Source of the DNA: Streptomyces tailanensis
Lineage (GTDB): Bacteria; Actinomycetota; Actinomycetes; Streptomycetales; Streptomycetaceae
Assembly: GCF_008386495.1 (NCBI RefSeq)
Contig: NZ_VTHJ01000043.1
Location: forward strand, 1-64,000
Length of the DNA stretch: 64,000 bases
Direction of reading: 5' to 3'
Below, piece after piece: positions 57,930 through 64,000 of this stretch (position 1 is the stretch's first letter; every line of letters begins with the position of its first letter). The position numbers were made by a program, and so were the translations under genes. The notes beneath the pieces are model-generated. The model worked only from the letters and a program-made list of their open reading frames with translations. It had not been told where the DNA came from and did no database searches.

Positions 57930-58775
57930 TTGTCGACCGAGCACGCCGCCGGTGTCCGTCCGGACGCCGTTCCACCGACGGTGGTCAAGGCCGCCGACAT
58001 GCTGGCGGAGGCCACCCGTACCGGGGTCGCCTGTCCGCCGGTGCGGACCCTGTTCGAGGGCGGCACCGATCTGGAGACCGCCTACGCCGTGCAGCAGCTG
58101 AACGTCCGGCGCGGCCAGGACAGGGGCCGCCGGATCGTCGGCCGCAAGATCGGCCTGACCTCCGTGGCCGTACAGCGCCAACTCGGCGTGGATCAGCCCG
58201 ACTTCGGGGCGCTGTTCGCCGACATGGCGGTACCGGACGGGGGCGAGGTGCCCGTCGGGCGGCTGTTGCAGCCCAAGGTGGAGGCGGAGGTCGCGCTCGT
58301 CCTCGGCCGCGATCTGCCGGAGCGTGAGTGCACGGTCGTCGACGTACTGCGCGCGGTCGACTTCGCGCTGCCGGCCCTGGAGATCGTGGACAGCCGTATC
58401 GCGGGCTGGGACATCTCCCTCGTCGACACCGTCGCCGACAACGCCTCCTGCGGGCTGTACGTACTGGGCGCCACCCCCGTCCCGCTCACGGCCGTGGACC
58501 TGCGCACCGTGACGATGACCATGACCCGGGGCCACGACACCGTCTCCGAGGGCACCGGCGCCGCCTGCCTCGGCAGTCCGCTCAACGCGGCCGTCTGGCT
58601 GGCCTCGGCGCTGGCCGAGCGTGGGGACCCGCTGCGGGCGGGCGATCTCGTACTGACCGGCGCGCTGGGCCCGATGACCCCCGCCTCCCCCGGCGACGTC
58701 TTCGAGGCGCGCATCTCGGGCCTCGGCTCCGTGCGGGTCGGCTTCGCCACGGAAACGGAAGGAGACCGGGCATGA
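57930..58775 (+). CDS. 2-keto-4-pentenoate hydratase
   Basis: A 281-residue hydratase of the MhpD/HsaE type, adding water to 2-hydroxypenta-2,4-dienoate to give 4-hydroxy-2-oxovalerate. The TTG at 57930 (LSTEHAAGVRPD) has GGAGG six bases upstream and is the best start. Blocks: AYAVQQLNVRRGQDRGRRIV, GRKIGLTSVAVQRQLGVDQP, LQPKVEAEVALVLGRDL (metal ligand Glu) and ASCGLYVLGATPVPL. It overlaps the dehydrogenase gene by four bases. The upstream ring-cleavage dioxygenase is not in the window. Confidence 0.9.
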   Translation: MSTEHAAGVRPDAVPPTVVKAADMLAEATRTGVACPPVRTLFEGGTDLETAYAVQQLNVRRGQDRGRRIVGRKIGLTSVAVQRQLGVDQPDFGALFADMAVPDGGEVPVGRLLQPKVEAEVALVLGRDLPERECTVVDVLRAVDFALPALEIVDSRIAGWDISLVDTVADNASCGLYVLGATPVPLTAVDLRTVTMTMTRGHDTVSEGTGAACLGSPLNAAVWLASALAERGDPLRAGDLVLTGALGPMTPASPGDVFEARISGLGSVRVGFATETEGDRA

Positions 58776-59707
58776 GCACCAAGGTCGCCGTCATCGGCTC
58801 CGGCAACATCGGCACCGACCTCATGATCAAGATCCTGCGGCTGTCGGAGAGCCTGGAGATCGCCGCGATGGCCGGTATCGACCCGGCTTCCGACGGCCTG
58901 GCCCGCGCCCGCCGTCTCAAGGTCGCCACCACCCACGAGGGCGTCGAGGGACTCGTCGCGCTGGACGAGTTCGCCGACGTCGACATCGTCTTCGACGCCA
59001 CGTCGGCCGGCGCCCACCGTCACCACGAGGAGGTGCTACGGCCCCTGGGCCGTACCCTCGTCGACCTCACCCCGGCGGCCCTCGGCCCCTACGTCGTCCC
59101 GCCGGTCAACGGCGACGCCCATCTCGACGCCCCGAACGTCAACATGGTCACCTGCGGCGGCCAGGCCACCATCCCGATCGTCGCCGCCGTGAACGCGGTC
59201 ACCCCGGTCCACTACGGCGAGATCATCGCGTCCATCGCCTCCCGCTCCGCCGGGCCCGGCACCCGCGCCAACATCGACGAGTTCACCGAGACCACGTCCT
59301 CCGCCATCGAAAAGGTCGGCGGCGCCGCGCGCGGCAAGGCGATCATCGTCCTCAACCCGGCCGAACCCCCGCTGATCATGCGGGACACCGTGCACTGTCT
59401 GGTCTCCGACTGCGCCACCGAGGCCGTCACCGCGTCCGTCGAGGAGATGGTCGGCCGGGTGCAGGCGTACGTGCCCGGCTACCGGCTCAAGCAGAAGGTG
59501 CAGTACGAGAAGGTCGCCGCCGAAGATCCACTGCGCACCCTCGCTCCGGGCGCGGGCGACACCCTCAAGGTGTCCGTCTTCCTGGAGGTCGAGGGCGCCG
59601 CCCACTACCTCCCCGCCTACGCAGGGAACCTCGACATCATGACCTCGGCCGCGCTGCGCACCGCGGAACGCATGGCCGCCCATGCCACGGAGGTGGCCTC
59701 GCGATGA
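58772..59707 (+). CDS. Acetaldehyde dehydrogenase (acylating)
   Basis: A 311-residue DmpF/MhpF-type enzyme converting acetaldehyde plus CoA to acetyl-CoA. Rossmann motif KVAVIGSGNIGTDLMIKILR (residues 4-23). The catalytic Cys is in NVNMVTCGGQATIPIV (about residue 128). FTETTSSAIEKVGGAARGKA and GRVQAYVPGYRLKQKVQYEK are conserved. The ATG at 58772 overlaps the hydratase stop; its own stop overlaps the aldolase ATG. It channels acetaldehyde from its aldolase partner. Confidence 0.93.
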   Translation: MSTKVAVIGSGNIGTDLMIKILRLSESLEIAAMAGIDPASDGLARARRLKVATTHEGVEGLVALDEFADVDIVFDATSAGAHRHHEEVLRPLGRTLVDLTPAALGPYVVPPVNGDAHLDAPNVNMVTCGGQATIPIVAAVNAVTPVHYGEIIASIASRSAGPGTRANIDEFTETTSSAIEKVGGAARGKAIIVLNPAEPPLIMRDTVHCLVSDCATEAVTASVEEMVGRVQAYVPGYRLKQKVQYEKVAAEDPLRTLAPGAGDTLKVSVFLEVEGAAHYLPAYAGNLDIMTSAALRTAERMAAHATEVASR

Positions 59708-60729
59708 CCCGCCTGTACGTCCAGGACGTCACCCTGCGGGACGGCATGCACGCCGTCCGGCACCGCTACACCGTAGACCAGGCCCGCGCCATCGCCGCCG
59801 CCCTGGACGCCGCCGGTGTGGCCGCCATCGAGATCGCCCACGGCGACGGGCTGTCCGGCTCCAGCATCAACTACGGCGTCGGCGCCCACACCGACTGGGA
59901 GTGGATCGAAGCCGTCACCGGCGCCGTGCACCGGTCGATCCCCACGACCCTGCTGCTCCCCGGTATCGGAACGGTCCACGACCTCAAGCAGGCGCACTCC
60001 CTGGGCATCCGCAGCGTGCGCGTCGCCACGCACTGCACCGAGGCCGACATCGCCGCCCAGCACATCGCCGCGGCCCGCGAGCTGGGCATGGACGTCGCCG
60101 GGTTCCTGATGATGTCCCACATGGCCGAGCCGGCCGAACTGGCCCGCCAGGCCAAGCTGATGGAGTCGTACGGCGCTACTTGCGTGTACGTCACCGACTC
60201 CGGGGGCCGGTTGACGATGGACGGCGTCCGCGACCGTTTCCGCGCCTACCGCGACGTACTGGACCCCGCCACCGAACTCGGCATCCACGCCCACCACAAC
60301 CTCGCCCTGGGCGTGGCCAACACCGTCGTCGCCGTCGAGAGCGGCGCAATCCGCGTCGACGCCTCACTCGCCGGGCAGGGCGCGGGCGCGGGCAACTGCC
60401 CCCTGGAGGCGTTCGTCGCGGTCGCCGACCTCATGGGCTGGGACCACGCCTGCGACCTGTTCCCGCTGATGGACGCCGCCGACGACCTCGTACGACCGCT
60501 GCAGGACCGCGAGGTGCGGGTGGACCGCGAGACCCTCAGCCTCGGCTACGCGGGCGTGTACTCCAGCTTCCTGCGCCACGCCGAGACCGCCGCCGCCCGC
60601 TACGGCCTGGACACCCGCAGCATCCTCGTCGAGGTGGGCCGGCGCGGCATGGTCGGCGGCCAGGAGGACATGATCACGGACATCGCGCTGGACCTGGTCA
60701 CCGGCAACATCGGCGCCGACCAGGGCTGA
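59704..60729 (+). CDS. dmpG: 4-hydroxy-2-oxovalerate aldolase
   Basis: A 341-residue DRE-TIM aldolase of the DmpG/MhpE family, cleaving 4-hydroxy-2-oxovalerate to pyruvate and acetaldehyde. VQDVTLRDGMHAVRHRYTVD (catalytic Arg and metal Asp), IEIAHGDGLSGSSINYGVGA, GIHAHHNLALGVANTVVAVE (metal His pair) and DASLAGQGAGAGNCPLEAFV match the family. It forms a complex with the acylating dehydrogenase gene just upstream (ATGA overlap). It completes the lower meta-cleavage pathway. Confidence 0.95.
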   Translation: MTRLYVQDVTLRDGMHAVRHRYTVDQARAIAAALDAAGVAAIEIAHGDGLSGSSINYGVGAHTDWEWIEAVTGAVHRSIPTTLLLPGIGTVHDLKQAHSLGIRSVRVATHCTEADIAAQHIAAARELGMDVAGFLMMSHMAEPAELARQAKLMESYGATCVYVTDSGGRLTMDGVRDRFRAYRDVLDPATELGIHAHHNLALGVANTVVAVESGAIRVDASLAGQGAGAGNCPLEAFVAVADLMGWDHACDLFPLMDAADDLVRPLQDREVRVDRETLSLGYAGVYSSFLRHAETAAARYGLDTRSILVEVGRRGMVGGQEDMITDIALDLVTGNIGADQG

Positions 60730-60784
60730 TGAGGTCGTACGGCCGCCCGCAGGAGCGTCGGTGGGCGGCCGTACTCTTGCCCCC

Positions 60785-61648
60785 GTGGAGGACTACGACA
60801 TCCTGGACAGCCCGGACAGCGACGCCTCGGACGGGCCGTCGCCGCGCCCGCGGTCGCTCATGCTCGCCTTCTTCGGCAACCACGTCCTCGAAGAGGACGA
60901 CCGCGACCTGTGCGTGTACTCGGGCAGCATCATCGACGTACTCGGCCGTGTCGGCGTAGGTGAACAGGCCGTACGCTCCACGCTGACCCGCATGGTCAAC
61001 CGCGGGCTGCTGCGACGCCAACGCGAAGGCCGCAAGATGTACTTCGGTCTGACCCCGCAGGCGACGCGCGTTCTGCTGGACGGCCGCACCCGTATCTGGA
61101 AACAGGGCGCCGTCAACGACGACTGGGACGGCACCTGGACCCTGCTCGGGTTCTCCCTCCCCGACTCCTGGAAGCGCCAGCGCCACGATCTGCGCTCACG
61201 GCTCACCTGGTCCGGATTCGGCGCGCTGTACAGCGGGTTGTGGATCGCGCCCGGTGAGGTCGATGTCACCGGTGTCGTCGCGGAGCTCGGTCTCACCGAC
61301 CACGTCAAGATCTTCCATGCCGAGGCCGAGGTGTCCACGGACATCGATCTGATGGTCCGTGACACCTGGGACCTGGAGTCCATCGCCGCCCGCTACATCA
61401 CCTTCGGCAAGCGGTGGACGCCCCACCTGGGCGCGGGCGCCGGGGACGACCCGATCGGCACCCGGCTGCGGCTGGTCAGCGAATGGCTGTGGACCATCCG
61501 TACCGACCCCCGGCTGCCCACCCGGCACCTTCCCCCGTCCTGGCCGGCCCGCCCGGCCCAGGAGACCTTCCATCGCGTCGCCGAGCAGATCACGGAGCCC
61601 GCGCGGGAGCTGGCCCGCGAGCTGCTGGACACGGTCCCGGTGCGCTGA
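60785..61648 (+). CDS. PaaX-family regulator
   Basis: A 287-residue protein from GTG 60785. The N-terminal winged helix (RSLMLAFFGNHVLEEDDRDL, VGVGEQAVRSTLTRMVNRGL, LRRQREGRKMYFGLTPQATR) matches PaaX. The PaaX effector region GTWTLLGFSLPDSWKRQRHD and the C-terminal WLWTIRTDPRLPTRHLPPSW follow. PaaX proteins sense phenylacetyl-CoA or related thioesters. It lies 55 bp after the aldolase on the same strand and is a second possible regulator of the aromatic-degradation genes. Confidence 0.9.
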   Translation: MEDYDILDSPDSDASDGPSPRPRSLMLAFFGNHVLEEDDRDLCVYSGSIIDVLGRVGVGEQAVRSTLTRMVNRGLLRRQREGRKMYFGLTPQATRVLLDGRTRIWKQGAVNDDWDGTWTLLGFSLPDSWKRQRHDLRSRLTWSGFGALYSGLWIAPGEVDVTGVVAELGLTDHVKIFHAEAEVSTDIDLMVRDTWDLESIAARYITFGKRWTPHLGAGAGDDPIGTRLRLVSEWLWTIRTDPRLPTRHLPPSWPARPAQETFHRVAEQITEPARELARELLDTVPVR

Positions 61649-61679
61649 GCCGGGCCGGGCCACGGCCGGTCGCGGGCGC

Positions 61680-62882
61680 TCAGTGGACCAGGCGCGCGAG
61701 CTCGGCGGCCTTGCCGAGCAGCCGCTCCAGGGGGCCGCGCCGGAAGAAGCGGGACCAGAGCGTGGCGAACACGGTCACCGTGACGAGGAAGCCGAGCAGC
61801 ACATGCAGCGGGGAACCGGGCAGCTCCTCGATGCCGAGGACCTGGATGCCGACGACGTGGAGGACGTACGCGGTCAGGGACATCGTGCCGACGGCGATGA
61901 CCGGTCGGGCGAGGCGGCGCAGACGCGGGAAGGCGTCCACGGCGGCCAGACAGCCGACCAGGACGAGGATCGCGACACCGGAGTTGCCCACGATCGACAG
62001 GGTCGTCTCGCTGTGGGGCGAGGCCACCAGAAGCTCGGCCGGGCTGTCGCCGCTCGGGTAGCCCCAGGTGTCGGACCACCAGGCCGACGCGGCCGAACCG
62101 CCGTCCTCCCAGCCCGACTCGGCGACCGCCGCCAGGGCGCCGGGAACCAGACGCAGGGCCAGCCAAGAGCCGCCGTACCCGAGGACAGCGAGGCCGGCAC
62201 CGGTGAGCGCGAGACGAAGGCGTACGGCGGTGGCGGGCAGATCGAGCCGGGCAACGGCCATGCCGGCGACGACGAAGGGGATCCAGGTCAGGGCGGGGTA
62301 GCCGCCGGTGAAGAGGAGGGACACGAGGCCGTCGGCGTCGGCGGGCCAGGTCCAGATGCCGCCGGGTTCGTCGGCGTCGAGGACGTGGTGGACGACGTAC
62401 AGGATCTGCGGAAGGGCGAGCGCGCCGACTCCGGCGATGATCGCCAGCGGGCGGGCGCCCAGCCGGTACAAGGGCAGGACGAGCAGGAAGTACAGGCCGT
62501 AGAAGGCGAGGATGACCTCGACCGGGGTGTCGGTCAGGGTGAGTCCGGTGCCCACGGCGAGCAGGACGAGCGCCCGAATCACCACCTTGGCGACGGCCTG
62601 GCGGCCCACCCGGCCCGTCTTCGGGGCGTCGCGACCGGTGATCAGGATGATCGAGAAACCGGCCAGGAAGGCGAAGAGCGCGGAGGCCCGACCGTGCGAC
62701 AGCTCCATGACGAAGCCGACCGCACCGCCCTCCGAGGGGTCGGGCCCGACGTGCGCGGCGTACATCCCGAAAACCGCGAGCCCTCTGGCCAGGTCCACGC
62801 CGATCAGCCGGCCTGTCGAGGAGGGGGCTTGTCGTGGGGTCCGGGGCGATGTCGAGGCCGCTGCGCCGGTGTTCTGCGTCAT
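61680..62882 (-). CDS. DUF418/heparan acetyltransferase-like membrane protein
   Basis: A 400-residue polytopic membrane protein of about 10 helices. It starts MTQNTGAAASTSPRTPRQAP and then RLIGVDLARGLAVFGMYAAH, the DUF1624/DUF418-type first helix. ALFAFLAGFSIILITGRDAP, VILAFYGLYFLLVLPLYRLG and GTMSLTAYVLHVVGIQVLG are further helices, and a C-terminal RFFRRGPLERLLGK matches DUF418. Members are thought to transfer acyl groups or transport. The ATG at 62882 opens it. It is convergent with paaX across 30 bp. Confidence 0.85.
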   Translation of the reverse strand: MTQNTGAAASTSPRTPRQAPSSTGRLIGVDLARGLAVFGMYAAHVGPDPSEGGAVGFVMELSHGRASALFAFLAGFSIILITGRDAPKTGRVGRQAVAKVVIRALVLLAVGTGLTLTDTPVEVILAFYGLYFLLVLPLYRLGARPLAIIAGVGALALPQILYVVHHVLDADEPGGIWTWPADADGLVSLLFTGGYPALTWIPFVVAGMAVARLDLPATAVRLRLALTGAGLAVLGYGGSWLALRLVPGALAAVAESGWEDGGSAASAWWSDTWGYPSGDSPAELLVASPHSETTLSIVGNSGVAILVLVGCLAAVDAFPRLRRLARPVIAVGTMSLTAYVLHVVGIQVLGIEELPGSPLHVLLGFLVTVTVFATLWSRFFRRGPLERLLGKAAELARLVH

Positions 62883-63082
62883 GTCTTCAGGCTGGAGAGC
62901 GGCCCGGGCCCGGAGTATCCGGCAAGTGTCCGGTCCGCCCCCGCCACCCGGCGGGGCGCGCGCCTCACCCGACGGGCGCTCCGGTTCTCCCGCCCCCCCG
63001 TACGGCTGGAACGCTCCCCCCAAGTGGTGGGAGTGTCCCGATCGGCCGTCTCACGAGTGCTCGCCCGTTCTACGGTCGACAC

Positions 63083-63247
63083 GTGATCCGGGTGATGGTG
63101 GTCGACGACGAGGCCCTGGTGCGGTCCGGCTTCAAGCTCATCCTGAACGCGGCCGAAGACATCGAGGTGAGCACAGCACCCCAAACCCGGAGCGAGCGGC
63201 CGGCGATGGCGGCGGTAGCCTGGTTCAGGGCAGGGACCCGCCGGTGA
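63083..63247 (+). pseudogene. NarL-family response regulator stub
   Basis: The GTG at 63083 reads VIRVMVVDDEALVRSGFKLI then LNAAEDIEV, the phosphoacceptor-domain start of a NarL-type response regulator with its acidic pair. After 29 residues it turns to unrelated sequence and stops at 63245-63247, overlapping the kinase GTG. The remaining about 190 residues, including the phosphoaspartate and the HTH, are missing. An internal deletion that preserved the kinase gene is the simplest explanation. Confidence 0.7.
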
Positions 63248-64000
63248 CCGCCCCCAGGCCCTGGTGGGCGCGGGTCCCCGAGCCGGTCGTCGACGGCCTC
63301 GTCGTCGCGATCGCGGCCGCCGATGTCGCGCTCAACCAGTGGGAGGCCTCTCCCGCCGCGACGGCGATCGCCGGGGCGGGCTGTGCGGGGCTCGCGCTGC
63401 GCAGAGTCTTTCCGCTGGCGGTGTTCGCGTGCACGATTCCGGGTGCCCTGATGCTGGACATCGTGTTCGCCCCGTTCGCGGCCCTGTTCACGCTGGCCGA
63501 ACGGTCCCGTGACCGCCGTCTGCTCGGTGTGTGCGCGGTGGTGATGGCGGTCGCGTCCGCCACCCCGTGGCCGCTGCACCACGCGACACCGCAGGACAGG
63601 ACCTGGACGGTGGTCTACTTCTTCTACACGCTCGCCACGGCCGCCGCGCCCGTCCTGCTGGGCCAACTCGTGCAGGCGAGGCGGGACTTGGCGCGGCGGC
63701 TCGTCGAGATCGAGGAGGCGCGGGAGCATGAGCGGCTGCTGCACTCCCAGGCCGTACTCGCCCGTGAGCGCGCCCAGCTGGCCCGTGAGATGCACGACGT
63801 CGTGTCGCATCAGGTGAGTTTGATCGCCGTACAGGCCGGTGCCCTCCAAGTGGCCGCCACCGACCCGGACTTCAAGGAGGGCGCCCGTACGATCCGCTCG
63901 CTCAGCGTCGACACCCTCGACGAACTGCGCCACATGGTGACCCTGCTCAGGGCCTCCGGCGGCCGGGCCACGGAACTCACCCCGCAGCCCACGCTGGCCG
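63244..64000 (+). CDS. NarL-type sensor histidine kinase (partial, runs off the window)
   Basis: The frame from GTG 63244 (GTGA overlap with the response-regulator stub) is open to the window end, 252 codons. An N-terminal membrane sensor has segments such as VVDGLVVAIAAADVALNQ, LRRVFPLAVFACTIPGALML and VVYFFYTLATAAAPVLLGQL. A linker coiled coil follows. The HisKA_3 box is ARERAQLAREMHDVVSHQVS with the phosphoacceptor His, then LRHMVTLLRASG. The ATP-binding domain lies beyond the edge. Its cognate regulator is truncated upstream, so it may be an orphan. Confidence 0.88.
   Translation, partial: MTAPRPWWARVPEPVVDGLVVAIAAADVALNQWEASPAATAIAGAGCAGLALRRVFPLAVFACTIPGALMLDIVFAPFAALFTLAERSRDRRLLGVCAVVMAVASATPWPLHHATPQDRTWTVVYFFYTLATAAAPVLLGQLVQARRDLARRLVEIEEAREHERLLHSQAVLARERAQLAREMHDVVSHQVSLIAVQAGALQVAATDPDFKEGARTIRSLSVDTLDELRHMVTLLRASGGRATELTPQPTLA

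Overview
The window is 64 kb of very GC-rich actinobacterial DNA, almost certainly a Streptomyces chromosome. The evidence is third-position G/C codon use, GTG/TTG starts, a LuxR-type ATPase regulator, GAF-ANTAR proteins, a secreted trypsin, a GH46 chitosanase relic, a dispersed Streptomyces intergenic repeat at 26977-27018 and paired acyl-CoA synthetases. The order acyl-CoA synthetase, glyoxylate carboligase, tartronate semialdehyde reductase, hydroxypyruvate isomerase, urate catabolism resembles, from memory, the SCO6195-6213 neighbourhood of S. coelicolor. No rRNA, tRNA or CRISPR array was seen.

Layout. 0-7.9 kb: haem peroxidase, HxlR regulator with divergent drug exporter, a frameshifted DEDD exonuclease, a GH89 alpha-N-acetylglucosaminidase and a wrecked chitosanase carrying a 211-bp insert. 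8-22 kb: purine and glyoxylate salvage. This comprises 8-oxoguanine deaminase, urate oxidase, HIU hydrolase, OHCU decarboxylase, a small HTH regulator, then hyi, garR and gcl. It is interrupted by a TPR protein, an Hsp90 remnant and a TnpB insertion sequence. Urate-derived glyoxylate would be condensed to tartronate semialdehyde and reduced to glycerate. hyi and gcl share a tandem TTCCG-N5-CGGAA operator with a 21-bp phase. 22-31 kb: two acyl-CoA synthetases with a divergent GAF-LuxR regulator, a large LAL regulator and a secreted trypsin. 31-38 kb: a YcaQ-like winged-helix protein, a deleted corA and a decayed defence-type island. The island holds a broken AbiEii-like pair, fused remnants of an OLD ATPase and a UvrD helicase, and an intact TIR/deoxyribosyltransferase-like protein. 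38-47 kb: ANTAR proteins, membrane proteins, IS1380 debris, YceI, GalU, a kinase fragment with a heptanucleotide repeat, and a PLP decarboxylase with a divergent Lrp regulator. 47-51 kb: a MarR-headed detoxification-type run (DsbA-like, MBL-fold, NTF2-like). 51-57 kb: three overlapping PLP-enzyme genes, a methyltransferase, a ferredoxin-like protein and a Fur remnant, with two matching Zur-like palindromes. 57-64 kb: the lower meta-cleavage pathway (hydratase, acylating acetaldehyde dehydrogenase, aldolase) between IclR and PaaX regulators, a DUF418 membrane protein, and a response-regulator stub before a histidine kinase that runs off the window.

The most striking property is decay. About twenty loci are frameshifted, nonsense-mutated, internally deleted or reduced to stubs, next to apparently healthy operons. 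Some frameshifts sit at short homopolymers and could be sequencing errors, but the internal deletions and gene stubs cannot be explained that way.
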